64,000 bases of DNA from NCBI RefSeq assembly GCF_000342045.1, contig NZ_AONQ01000021.1, forward strand, positions 1 through 64,000, written 5' to 3'. The notes under the pieces were generated by a model that saw only the letters and a list, made by a program, of their open reading frames with translations, made no database searches and was not told the DNA's origin. The translations under genes were made by a program, and so were the position numbers. Of the stretch, positions 50,345 to 58,724 are shown piece by piece (positions within the stretch are counted from its first letter, which is position 1; the number at the start of each line of letters is the position of its first letter). This stretch comes from Paramagnetospirillum caucaseum. GTDB taxonomy: Bacteria; Pseudomonadota; Alphaproteobacteria; Rhodospirillales; Magnetospirillaceae.

Positions 50345-51352
50345 ATGCGCAAGATTCCCGCCACAATCATCACCGGCTTCCTGGGGGCCGGCAAGACCAC
50401 CCTGGTCCGCCACCTGCTGACCCACAGCCGGGGACGGCGCATCGCGCTGATCGTCAACGAGTTCGGCGATATCGGGGTGGACGGCGAATTGCTGGCCGCC
50501 TGCGGCGTGCCCGGCTGCGCCGACGATAACATCGTCGAGCTGGCCAACGGCTGCCTGTGCTGCACGGTGGCCGACGAGTTCCTGCCCACCATGCAGGCCC
50601 TGCTCGACCGGCCCAATCCGCCCGACCACATCGTCATCGAGACCTCGGGCCTGGCCCTGCCCAAGCCGCTGGTCAAGGCCTTCCACTGGCCGGAAATCCG
50701 CTCGCGCGTCACCGTGGACGGCGTGGTGGCGGTGGTGGATTCCCCCGCCGCCGCCTCGGGGCGCTTCGCCTCGACGCCGGAGGAGATGGCGCGCCCCGAC
50801 CACGACAATCCGCTGGAGGAGGTGTTCGAGGACCAACTGGCCTGCGCCGACCTGATCCTCCTCAACAAGGCCGACCTGCTGGACGAGGCCGCCCTGGCCG
50901 CCCTGCGGGAGGGCATCGGCGCGCGGCTGCGCCCCGGCGTCAAGACCCACCCCACCCGCCTGTCGGCCATCGACCCCCTGGTGGTGCTGGGCCTGTCCGC
51001 CGCCGCCGAGGAGGATCTGGCCGCGCGGCCATCCCACCACGACGCCGAGGACGGCCACGACCACGACGATTTCGAGAGCTTCGCGGTGCGCCTGCCCATG
51101 GTCGACGACCCGGCCGCCGTCGAGAGCCGCGCCATCGCCGCCATCGAGGCCCACGACATCCTGCGGCTCAAGGGCTTCCTGGCGGTGAGCGGCAAGCCGG
51201 CCCGCCACGTCATCCAGGCGGTCGGCACGCGTGTGGAACGATATTTCGACCGGCCGTGGAAGGCGGACGAGGAACGCGTCGGGACCCTGGTGGTGATCGG
51301 CCGCACCGGCCTCGACCGGAGCGCCATCGAAGCGGCGCTGCTGGGCCTCTGA
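50345..51352 (+). CDS. cobW: Cobalamin biosynthesis GTPase CobW
   Basis: COG0523 metallochaperone GTPase, 335 residues. P-loop GFLGAGKTT at about 11-19, the metal-binding CLCC motif near residue 75, and NKAD in the nucleotide pocket. A histidine/aspartate-rich loop around 231-242 (HHDAEDGHDHDD) is typical of metal handling. It is thought to supply cobalt to the CobN chelatase, whose gene starts on its stop codon (TGATG). Confidence 0.95.
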   Translation: MRKIPATIITGFLGAGKTTLVRHLLTHSRGRRIALIVNEFGDIGVDGELLAACGVPGCADDNIVELANGCLCCTVADEFLPTMQALLDRPNPPDHIVIETSGLALPKPLVKAFHWPEIRSRVTVDGVVAVVDSPAAASGRFASTPEEMARPDHDNPLEEVFEDQLACADLILLNKADLLDEAALAALREGIGARLRPGVKTHPTRLSAIDPLVVLGLSAAAEEDLAARPSHHDAEDGHDHDDFESFAVRLPMVDDPAAVESRAIAAIEAHDILRLKGFLAVSGKPARHVIQAVGTRVERYFDRPWKADEERVGTLVVIGRTGLDRSAIEAALLGL

Positions 51353-54300
51353 TGCATCTTCTCGCCGCCCAGGCCGGGACCATTTCCGACGGGAACGAGG
51401 CCATCGACCTCGGCCAGAGTCCCGCCGACCTGGTGGTTCTGTCGGCGGCGGACACCGAGCTGGCGGCGCTGGCCACCGCCTTCGCCGCCTGGGAGGGCGC
51501 GCCGGTCGGCCTGCGGCTGGCCAATCTCACCCGCCTCGCCCACCACATGTCGGTGGACCTCTATGTCGAGCAGGTGATCGCCAAGGCCCGTCTGGTGGTG
51601 GTGCGCCTGCTGGGCGGGCGCTCCTACTGGCCCTACGGCATCGAACAGATCGCCGACGCCTGCCGCCGCTTGAAGATTCCGCTGGCCCTGCTGCCCGGCG
51701 CCGACCAGCCCGACCCCGACCTCAGCGACGATTCCACCGTGGCGCCCGCGGCGGTGGAGCGCCTGTGGGCCTATCTGCTGCACGGCGGGCCGGACAATTG
51801 CCGCTGGTTCCTGGGCCATGCCGCCAGCCTGATCGGGCATGCGGCGGAGTGGCTAGAGCCGCGTCCCTTGCCCCAGGCCGGTCTTTACGGCGCCGCCGAT
51901 CCTCTCGACGGCAGGCCCCGCGCCCTGGTGGTGTTCTACCGCGCCCTGGTGCTGGCCGGCGACACCGCGCCGGTGGACGCCCTGATGCAGGGCTTGCGGG
52001 ACCGGGGGCTGGGCGCGGCGGCCCTGTTCGTCCACAGCCTGAAGGACCCGGTCAGCGCCGCGCTGGCCCGCGCCCTGCTGGCCGAGACGCCGCCCGACGT
52101 GATCGTCAACGCCACCGGCTTCGCCGTGTCGTCGCCGGGCAAGGCGGAACCCGGCCCCTTCGACGCCGCCGATTGCCCGGTTCTCCAGGTCATCCTGGCG
52201 TCGGGGAGCGAGGAGGGGTGGCGCGGCGGCAACCAGGGCCTGGGACCGCGCGACATCGCCATGAACGTCGCCCTGCCCGAGGTGGACGGCCGCATCATCA
52301 CCCGCGCCGTCTCGTTCAAGCGGGCGCGGCGCGACGAGGCCACCCAGTGCGACCTGGCCACCCATGCCCCGGTCGCCGACCGGATCGGTTTCGTGACGAG
52401 GCTGGCCGCCAATTGGGCCGCATTGCGGCGCAAGGCGGCGGGGGAGCGGCGCGTCGCCCTGGTGCTGGCCAATTATCCCAACCGCGACGGCCGCATCGGC
52501 AACGGCGTCGGCCTCGACACCCCGGCCGGCACCGTCCAGGTGCTGCGCGCCCTGGACGCGGCGGGCTACCGGGTGGGCGACATTCCCGAATGCGGCAACG
52601 CCCTGATCGAACTGATGCAGGCGGGCGCCACCAACGACTGGCGCGCCCTGGCCCACCGCGAGCGGCGCGAAACCCTGTCCCTGCCCGATTACCTCGCCTG
52701 GTTCCAGTCCCAGCCCAGGGCGCTGCAGGACAGGGTGACGGCCCGCTGGGGCGCGCCCGAGGCCGATCCCTTTTTCGCCAAGGGCGAACTGACCTGCGGC
52801 GAGTTCATCCTCCCCGCCACCCGCTTCGGTTTCGTTACGGTAGCGGTACAGCCGGCGCGCGGCTACAATATCGACCCCGCCGCCAGCTACCACGACCCCG
52901 ATCTGGTGCCGCCCCACAATTACCTCGCCTTCCATGCCTGGCTGCAGGACGGCTTCAGGGCCGACGCCGTGGTCCACATGGGCAAGCACGGCAACCTGGA
53001 ATGGCTGCCGGGCAAGGCCCTGGCCCTGTCGGCGGAGTGCTTCCCCGAGGCCGTCCTGGGGCCGCTGCCCCATCTCTACCCCTTCATCGTCAACGATCCC
53101 GGCGAGGGCACCCAGGCCAAGCGGCGGGCGGCGGCGGTGATCATCGACCACCTGACCCCGCCGCTGACCCGCGCCGAGAGCTACGGCCCCCTGCGCGAGT
53201 TGGAGCGGCTGGTCGACGAGTATTACGAGGCGGCGGGCATCGACCCGCGCCGCCTGGGCCTGCTGCGGCGGGAAATCCTCACCCTGTCGGCCGCCGCCGG
53301 ACTGGACGCCGATCTGGGCATCGGCCGCGACGACGACCCGGACGAGGCGCTGAGGAAACTCGACAACCATCTGTGCGAACTGAAGGAACTGCAGATCAGG
53401 GACGGCCTGCATGTGTTCGGCGTGTCGCCCGCCGACGACCAGCTGACCGACCTGCTGGTCGCCCTGGCCCGGGTGCCACGGGGCGGCGGGCCGGAGGGCG
53501 TCTCGCTGCCCCGCGCCCTGGCCGCCGATCTGGGGCTGGACGGTTTCGACCCCCTGGATTGCGTGCCGGGCGAAGCCTGGAGCGGCCCGCGGCCCGCCGC
53601 CCTGGACGGCGACGATCCCTGGCGCAGCCAGGGCGACGCGGTGGAGCGCCTGGAGCGCCTCGCCCGCGCCCTGATCGCCGGCCAGCGTCGGGCCGAGCCC
53701 GGCTGGAGCCGGACGGTTCCGGTGCTGCAATGGATCGACGGCCATCTGCGCCCGATGGTGGAATCCTGCGGCGCGGCGGAGATCGACGGCCTGCTGAAGG
53801 GCCTGGCCGGCCGCTTCGTGCCGCCCGGCCCCTCGGGCGCTCCCACCAGGGGGCGGCCCGACGTGCTGCCCACCGGTCGCAATTTCTATTCCGTCGATAC
53901 CCGCGCCGTGCCCACCCCGGCGGCCTGGAGCCTGGGCTGGAAATCGGCCCAGCTGCTGCTGGAACGCCATCTGCAGGAACACGGCGACTGGCCCAGGGCA
54001 TTGGCGCTGACCGCCTGGGGCACATCGAACATGCGGACGGGGGGAGACGATATCGCTCAAGGGCTGGCCCTGATGGGGGTCAAGCCGCGCTGGGACGTGG
54101 GCTCCAACCGGGTGGCCGGCTTCGAGATCCTGCCCGCCCCGGTGTTGGACCGCCCGCGAATCGATGTGACCCTCAGGGTCTCCGGCTTCTTCCGCGACGC
54201 CTTTCCCAACCTGATCGACCTGTTCGATTCGGCGGCGCGCGCCGTCGCCGCCCTGGACGAGCCGCCGGAGGTCAACCCCCTGGCCGAGCGGGTCCGGACC

Positions 54301-55056
54301 GAGCGCCTCCGCCTCGAGGCCGACGGCGTGCCGCCGGATCAGGCGGCGCGCCAGGCGGGGTTCCGGGTGTTCGGCTCCATGCCGGGGGCCTACGGCGCCG
54401 GGCTGCAGGCGCTGATCGACGAGAAGGGCTGGGCGACGCGGGCCGATCTGGCCGAATCCTACATGGCGTGGGGCGGCTGGGCCTATGGCGCCGGGGCGGA
54501 GGGCGAGGCCGGCCACGCCCTGTTCCGCGGCCGCCTCGCCAAGGTCGAGGCGGTGGTGCACAACCAGGACAACCGCGAGCACGATCTGCTGGATTCCGAC
54601 GATTACTACCAGTTCGAGGGCGGGCTGGCGGCGGCGGTAGAGACCGCCTCGGGCAAGGCGCCCACCATCTGGCACGCCGATCATTCCCGCCCCGAAACAC
54701 CCCGCATCCGCACCCTGGACGACGAGATCGCCCGGGTGGTCCGCGCCCGGGTGGTCAACCCGAAATGGATCAAGGGCGTGATGCGTCACGGCTACAAGGG
54801 TGCCTTCGAGATGGCGGCCAGCGTCGATTACCTGTTCGCCTTCGCCGCCACCACGAAGGCGGTCAAGGACCACCATTTCGATCTGGTGGCCGAGGCCTAT
54901 CTCGGCGACGAGGCGGTGCTGGACTTCCTCAGGACCAACAACCCCGCCGCCCTGGCTGAAATCCGCGCCCGCCTGCAAGAAGCCATCGAGCGCGGCCTGT
55001 GGCAGCCGCGCCGCAACTCGACCCACCAATTGCTGGAGCCCGACCGGCCATGCTGA
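51352..55056 (+). CDS. cobN: Cobaltochelatase subunit CobN
   Basis: Large subunit of the ATP-dependent aerobic cobaltochelatase, which inserts Co2+ into hydrogenobyrinic a,c-diamide. 1234 residues, close to the family's usual 1250. VHMGKHGNLEWLPGKALAL, an invariant CobN/BchH stretch, lies near residue 542, and the C-terminal part is collinear with the family. CobS and CobT are not in the window. The start is the ATG within the cobW stop; the frame runs back into cobW without family similarity. Confidence 0.96.
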   Translation: MHLLAAQAGTISDGNEAIDLGQSPADLVVLSAADTELAALATAFAAWEGAPVGLRLANLTRLAHHMSVDLYVEQVIAKARLVVVRLLGGRSYWPYGIEQIADACRRLKIPLALLPGADQPDPDLSDDSTVAPAAVERLWAYLLHGGPDNCRWFLGHAASLIGHAAEWLEPRPLPQAGLYGAADPLDGRPRALVVFYRALVLAGDTAPVDALMQGLRDRGLGAAALFVHSLKDPVSAALARALLAETPPDVIVNATGFAVSSPGKAEPGPFDAADCPVLQVILASGSEEGWRGGNQGLGPRDIAMNVALPEVDGRIITRAVSFKRARRDEATQCDLATHAPVADRIGFVTRLAANWAALRRKAAGERRVALVLANYPNRDGRIGNGVGLDTPAGTVQVLRALDAAGYRVGDIPECGNALIELMQAGATNDWRALAHRERRETLSLPDYLAWFQSQPRALQDRVTARWGAPEADPFFAKGELTCGEFILPATRFGFVTVAVQPARGYNIDPAASYHDPDLVPPHNYLAFHAWLQDGFRADAVVHMGKHGNLEWLPGKALALSAECFPEAVLGPLPHLYPFIVNDPGEGTQAKRRAAAVIIDHLTPPLTRAESYGPLRELERLVDEYYEAAGIDPRRLGLLRREILTLSAAAGLDADLGIGRDDDPDEALRKLDNHLCELKELQIRDGLHVFGVSPADDQLTDLLVALARVPRGGGPEGVSLPRALAADLGLDGFDPLDCVPGEAWSGPRPAALDGDDPWRSQGDAVERLERLARALIAGQRRAEPGWSRTVPVLQWIDGHLRPMVESCGAAEIDGLLKGLAGRFVPPGPSGAPTRGRPDVLPTGRNFYSVDTRAVPTPAAWSLGWKSAQLLLERHLQEHGDWPRALALTAWGTSNMRTGGDDIAQGLALMGVKPRWDVGSNRVAGFEILPAPVLDRPRIDVTLRVSGFFRDAFPNLIDLFDSAARAVAALDEPPEVNPLAERVRTERLRLEADGVPPDQAARQAGFRVFGSMPGAYGAGLQALIDEKGWATRADLAESYMAWGGWAYGAGAEGEAGHALFRGRLAKVEAVVHNQDNREHDLLDSDDYYQFEGGLAAAVETASGKAPTIWHADHSRPETPRIRTLDDEIARVVRARVVNPKWIKGVMRHGYKGAFEMAASVDYLFAFAATTKAVKDHHFDLVAEAYLGDEAVLDFLRTNNPAALAEIRARLQEAIERGLWQPRRNSTHQLLEPDRPC

Positions 55057-55151
55057 GCCCCCGCGCCCTGATCCTCGCCGCCCTGGCCTTCGCCGGCACG
55101 GTCGGCGGCTACCTGCTGTCGCGCGGCATGCTGCCCTGGCCCAAGGGCTGA
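55050..55151 (+). CDS. 33-residue single-span small protein after cobN
   Basis: A small frame overlapping the end of cobN by 7 bases. It reads MLSPRALILAALAFAGTVGG followed by YLLSRGMLPWPKG, i.e. one membrane segment with a short cytoplasmic or periplasmic tail. The tight overlap with cobN suggests translational coupling. I do not recognise a family. It is the last gene before the integrated element. Confidence 0.5.
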   Translation: MLSPRALILAALAFAGTVGGYLLSRGMLPWPKG

Positions 55152-55185
55152 GCGGGGACGGGCCGTCTGTCAATCCGGATGGAGA

Positions 55186-55201
55186 GCTTGGCTGGGGCGC
55201 C
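55186..55201. repeat. Left attachment site (att direct repeat)
   Basis: GCTTGGCTGGGGCGCC, identical to 62180-62195. It corresponds to the last 13 bases of tRNA-Gln plus 3 flanking bases, but no tRNA body follows. GGCTGGGGC within it also pairs with GCCCCAGCC at 55206-55214 to form a 9-bp hairpin. Confidence 0.85.
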
Positions 55202-55267
55202 TGGAGCCCCAGCCGAAAGCGAAAAACAGCTATTATTTCAACTAGATAGCTGGCACCAAAAAGCGCA

Positions 55268-55285
55268 TGTGGACCGTCTTTGTGG
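55268..55285. repeat. Left copy of an 18-base end repeat
   Basis: TGTGGACCGTCTTTGTGG matches TGTGGACCGCCAATGTGG at 62099-62116 in 15 of 18 positions, in the same orientation. One copy lies inside each end of the element, as arm-type integrase or excisionase sites do. Confidence 0.5.
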
Positions 55286-55356
55286 ACTGCCCAAGGCCGG
55301 AATATGCCCTCTTGGAGCCCGGCTTGCAATCCCTCTCGTGCCAGGCTGGGGCCGAT

Positions 55357-55385
55357 TTGACGGCGACTCGACGACATGATACAAA
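55357..55385 (+). promoter_or_regulatory. Predicted promoter of the element's first operon
   Basis: TTGACG (55357-55362) and TACAAA (55380-55385) are 17 bases apart. A transcript from about 55392 would include the ATG at 55418 but not the one at 55376, which supports the shorter start for the first gene. Confidence 0.45.
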
Positions 55386-55417
55386 ATGTTAGGAACAACT
55401 ACATACGCAGGCTGCTA

Positions 55418-55816
55418 ATGCCCATCTTTGACCCTTCCAACCCTATCATTCGGTTGGCGCTTCGCATCACCTGGTCGGAGCAAGGCCGGCATTACACCGC
55501 CGCTACCGTTGCGGAGGCGTTCGGCCTCACCAGCCCAGTTGGCCTTTACAACACCCTGTGCAAGGGGTTCGAGCGCGGAGCCGGCCCTGTCGATGAAGGC
55601 CAGCTCCGCACCGCCTATGGCAAAGATGTTCGTCGCCATGTGAGCAACCAGGAATGGGAGCAGTCGATCTATGCGGGTCGAGAAGCTGCATATCACCTGG
55701 CCGCACACCTTGAAATCCTCGAAGCCCAACGTCGCGAACAGCGTCGCGCCCGTCTCTCCGCCGCCGGCAGTTGGTGCCGCCGGCCCCAGCCCCCGAAGGA
55801 GTCCCCCCATGTCTGA
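55418..55816 (+). CDS. Element protein of unknown function (132 residues)
   Basis: Unrecognised 132-residue protein. HYTAATVAEAFGLTSPVGLYNTL near residues 25-47 could form a helix-turn-helix; the C-terminus is basic and proline-rich. I start at MPIFDPSNP because the predicted promoter lies between this ATG and an earlier one at 55376. It overlaps the next gene by 8 bases, so the two are likely co-translated. Confidence 0.6.
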   Translation: MPIFDPSNPIIRLALRITWSEQGRHYTAATVAEAFGLTSPVGLYNTLCKGFERGAGPVDEGQLRTAYGKDVRRHVSNQEWEQSIYAGREAAYHLAAHLEILEAQRREQRRARLSAAGSWCRRPQPPKESPHV

Positions 55817-56231
55817 GTTCCAGTTCAGTTGGTCCCGCTTCAATGATCTACAGCGCCGGGCCGCCGCCGAAGACCTGACCGATCACGAAGCCGAAGAATA
55901 CGACACCCTGGCCCGTGTCTGGGAGGAGGCCAAGGCCGAGGGCCGCCGCAGGGAGGGGCGACAGGTCGAGGAACAGCGCCAGCGTCAGGCCGAAGAGAAC
56001 CCTTCCGACCCCGATGGTAGTGTCGGAGCCTGTCTGGCCGAATTCCAGCGGACCCGCGACCAGCAGCGCGGCGTCACATGGCATCGTGCCGAAATGGTCG
56101 AGGTCCGAAACCCGGACGGCAGGTCCACCAACCGCCAATGGGTCGGTCCTGGCCTTGCCGGCCAGACCTACCACCAGCCCAGCGCCTCCCGAGGCGGTCT
56201 GGACGCCATCAAACGCGGCCTGGCGGCCTGA
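55809..56231 (+). CDS. Element protein of unknown function (140 residues)
   Basis: A 140-residue protein starting MSEFQFSWSRFNDLQ. Residues 10-60 are strongly helical and charged (AAAEDLTDHEAEEYDTLARV, then REGRQVEEQRQRQAEE), a likely coiled coil. No family recognised. It lies in the middle of a three-gene run. Confidence 0.6.
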   Translation: MSEFQFSWSRFNDLQRRAAAEDLTDHEAEEYDTLARVWEEAKAEGRRREGRQVEEQRQRQAEENPSDPDGSVGACLAEFQRTRDQQRGVTWHRAEMVEVRNPDGRSTNRQWVGPGLAGQTYHQPSASRGGLDAIKRGLAA

Positions 56232-56235
56232 GGCG

Positions 56236-56736
56236 ATGGCTCGTCGCGATCCCGATAAGCCCGGCTTGGTCGCTCTCGATGCCCACAAAGAGGCTTTCGA
56301 GAGCGGCCACATGACGGCGACGGAAATCGCCGACACCCTCGGTGTATCGCGGCAAAAGACCAATGCCGCGATCAAGCGTGCGGGCTGGTGCCGACCGGCA
56401 GCACGGTCTGCACCTGGTGCTGCTGCTAAGGGTGGCACGACCAAGTTCACCACAGCCGAGGCCGGCGACCTGCTCGTCTCCTTCGGCGTCGCCACCCTCG
56501 CCCGCGCCCATTCCCTGGTGACGGGTGGTGACCTTGGGCCATCAGCGTTGAAGGCCGTCTCTGCTGCCGCCGCTGCTGCCGAAGGCATCCTTCAGCGTCG
56601 CGGCATCATTCTGCCGGTCTGGAATGAAGACCATCTCCAGAGATTGGAAATCGCGGTCCTGTCGGGGGATGAGGAGGCAGCAATCCGCACTGACGTCGAA
56701 GCTGCGATGATCGACGTCGAGAACGGGGGAGCCTGA
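56236..56736 (+). CDS. Helix-turn-helix element protein (166 residues)
   Basis: A 166-residue protein with a clear helix-turn-helix at about 28-50, MTATEIADTLGVSRQKTNAA, followed by an alanine-rich region and a helical C-terminus ending DVEAAMIDVENGGA. It may regulate the element or act as a terminase-small-subunit or replication accessory; the sequence does not decide. It starts 4 bases after the preceding stop. Confidence 0.6.
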   Translation: MARRDPDKPGLVALDAHKEAFESGHMTATEIADTLGVSRQKTNAAIKRAGWCRPAARSAPGAAAKGGTTKFTTAEAGDLLVSFGVATLARAHSLVTGGDLGPSALKAVSAAAAAAEGILQRRGIILPVWNEDHLQRLEIAVLSGDEEAAIRTDVEAAMIDVENGGA

Positions 56737-56783
56737 TAGCTCCCATCGTCAGCGTCCCTTGAAGTTTCACCACTCATGTGGCC

Positions 56784-56912
56784 GTCTCAATAGACCTTGC
56801 CCCCACGAGACACCGGCCGTCTCTAAAATTCGTGTCTCACAGAAATAGGGCGTTGATTTTTGAGACGCGTTTCGTGTAATGTCTTAAATGTTATTGAGAC
56901 ATATCGAGACGG
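56784..56912. repeat. GAGAC/GTCTC repeat array, candidate res site
   Basis: Eight GAGAC or GTCT(C) words in both orientations lie in about 130 bases just before the serine recombinase gene. The best pair is TTTGAGAC ... GTCTTAAA around 56859-56888. Serine resolvases usually bind three such imperfect dyads (subsites I-III) next to their own gene. Confidence 0.55.
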
Positions 56913-56921
56913 AGATACCCC

Positions 56922-57473
56922 ATGCTGATCGGTTACGCCCGCACCTCCACCCTGGACCAGCAAGCCGGCATTGAGGCACAGATGCGCGACCTGAAGGCGG
57001 CAGGATGTGAAAAGCTGTTCAGCGAACAGGTCTCCTCAGTGGATGTGACCAACCGGGAGCAACTTTCCCAGGCGCTCGATTTCATTCGCGAGGGGGACAC
57101 CCTGGTCGTTAGCAAGCTGGATCGCCTGGCCCGGTCAGTTGGGCATCTGCTGTCCATCATGGACGCCATCGAGTCCAAGGGTGCTGCTCTGCGCATTCTC
57201 AACATGGGGATCGACACCAGCACGCCGACCGGCAAGCTCATGTTGACGGTTCTAGGCGGTGTCGCTGAATTCGAACGTGAGATCATGTTGGAACGCCAAC
57301 GCGAAGGCATCGCCAAGGCCAAGGCTGAGGGCAAGTATAAGGGTCGGAAGCCCACAGCCATGGCAAAGGCCGACGAGGTGCTGGCGCTGCGTGCCGAGGG
57401 CTTGGGGGCTACTGAGATTGCCAAGCGGCTTGGAATTGGGCGGGCATCAGTGTACCGAGCCCTGGAGGCATAA
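56922..57473 (+). CDS. Serine recombinase (resolvase/invertase family)
   Basis: A 183-residue small serine recombinase. The catalytic serine is Ser9 in MLIGYARTSTLDQQ; VSKLDRLARS and EFEREIMLERQREGI are typical, and a C-terminal helix-turn-helix reads LGATEIAKRLGIGRASVYRA. Its length and array of upstream dyads fit a resolvase for multimer resolution, as on plasmids and Tn3-type elements, rather than the integration enzyme. Confidence 0.93.
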   Translation: MLIGYARTSTLDQQAGIEAQMRDLKAAGCEKLFSEQVSSVDVTNREQLSQALDFIREGDTLVVSKLDRLARSVGHLLSIMDAIESKGAALRILNMGIDTSTPTGKLMLTVLGGVAEFEREIMLERQREGIAKAKAEGKYKGRKPTAMAKADEVLALRAEGLGATEIAKRLGIGRASVYRALEA

Positions 57474-57912
57474 GCGACGCGAGAAGGCCGCCAGCATCGC
57501 AGGGAGCGATACCACGACATTTGCCTGGGGATGCCAGTAATCTCAAGCATGAGCGGCTCCCACTTTGCAGCACCAGGCCGCCTAACAAATTGTTTTCACG
57601 CCTTTCTTTCTTCGGCCCCGAGTTTTTGTCCTGCAAGGGCCTGCGTCTTCATCGTGGTATCACTCCCCACGATGTTGCTGCGGTTGAGAAGATCAAGGCC
57701 GGCGTCGAGGGAATTCGCCGAGGCGATAAAAAAACGGGGAGTAGGGCGGGCTTGAAGGGGAAGCGGATACTGAGCGGCCGGAATTTTTCGGAACCCGGAA
57801 CCTGGCCGCCCCAATCCAACCGAGCCGGGGCGATGGCTTCGTCCAACACAACTTTACGTCACCTCTCGCCTGGGCTATCAATCGAAGGAAAACTTCGATA
57901 GAGGGGGATGTT
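57474..57912. other. 439-base gap within the element
   Basis: No gene is supported. The open frames on both strands are short, in conflicting frames and without recognisable domains. The visible structure is a pair of inverted 17-base repeats at 57501-57517 and 57652-57668. Confidence 0.5.
57501..57668. repeat. 168-base segment with 17-bp imperfect terminal inverted repeats
   Basis: AGGGAGCGATACCACGA (57501-57517) matches the reverse complement of 57652-57668 in 15 of 17 positions, and weaker similarity continues outward. It may be a miniature inverted-repeat element or a relic of an insertion sequence. No clear target duplication is visible. Confidence 0.35.
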
Positions 57913-58554
57913 TTGCGTAAACTTGTTATTGCATCTCTGGCCATCCTGAGCGCCTGTGCGACTCCATCCACTTATGAGTTGAAGTGGAGGGCGGAACGGA
58001 ACTTCGACAAATTTGCCGATGGGCCGACATGCCGCGTGAGCATATGGGGGAACTGGTCGGGCTCCCTATTCCCCCACCAGTTCGCCGGCATGATCTATCC
58101 TGTTGTGGAAATGCGGGGTGACCTGGTGCTGGTGGGAGCCAAGAGCGTCCCCATGGGTAATGCCATGGCTCAATTCCAAATGCCGGTTGGCGACATTCAA
58201 CTGAGGATCGACGGCAACAAAGCTTGGACTGTTGCAGCAATCAACACCCCAAGCCTTGCTCCAGAGGGAAATTCCAAGGAGATCGGGGCGCAGAAGGTTG
58301 CGAATTCGGCGTCACCATCACCCTATATGGACCCGAAGGCTATGGCCGAGATGACCCAGAACATGATGAGCACCTACCGCAGCAGTATGTCGCCAATCAC
58401 CGCCACAAGCGGTGATGCCGCCAAGGACATCCTCAGGCAGATGGCTACCGGCAGGACGATCTTGTTCCGCCAGATTAACGGCAATGCCGCCGGGAAGACT
58501 TTCGAGTATTCCCTGGAAACCTTCAATTCTGCCATGGCGGCCTGCTCATCGTGA
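57913..58554 (+). CDS. Element-encoded lipoprotein (213 residues)
   Basis: A 213-residue protein with a lipoprotein signal, LVIASLAILSAC, where Cys15 would be lipidated. The rest is a soluble domain without a recognised family. The start is TTG with AGGGGG 8 bases upstream; no ATG gives the signal peptide. It lies between the resolvase and the Rep-like gene. Confidence 0.6.
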   Translation: MRKLVIASLAILSACATPSTYELKWRAERNFDKFADGPTCRVSIWGNWSGSLFPHQFAGMIYPVVEMRGDLVLVGAKSVPMGNAMAQFQMPVGDIQLRIDGNKAWTVAAINTPSLAPEGNSKEIGAQKVANSASPSPYMDPKAMAEMTQNMMSTYRSSMSPITATSGDAAKDILRQMATGRTILFRQINGNAAGKTFEYSLETFNSAMAACSS

Positions 58555-58606
58555 AAAGCCGGCCCCCGATTTGACACCGCGAACAGAATGTTAGAAAGTT
58601 AGCCCT

Positions 58607-58700
58607 GGTCCGCGCGGCTATCGCTCCGCGCACATATGTATATCTCGTCTCGACGCCTCCCGGAGGGGGGCTAGGGCGGCGTCGCATGTGTGCGCGGACC
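58607..58700. repeat. Inverted-repeat cluster upstream of the Rep-like gene (candidate origin)
   Basis: GGTCCGCGC (58607-58615) pairs with GCGCGGACC (58692-58700). Inside lie a GCGCGG/CCGCGC hairpin (58612-58631) and a CACATATG/CATGTGTG near-repeat. This dense dyad cluster sits immediately before the start of a possible HUH replication gene, where a double-strand origin would be expected. Confidence 0.4.
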
Positions 58701-58724
58701 TCGAACAACAGATCGAGGAAAGCC

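Noticed and set aside
55186-55214. Second tRNA gene at the left end of the element
   Set aside because: Only the 3' acceptor part matches tRNA-Gln; no anticodon or D arm follows. It is the att repeat.
51853-55398. 1181-codon minus-strand open frame opposite cobN
   Set aside because: Length comes from the GC-rich codon bias of cobN; no family features.
57579-57600. Integron attC-like core (GCCTAAC)
   Set aside because: No matching GTTRRRY core or paired inner sites occur within the expected distance and no integron integrase is present.
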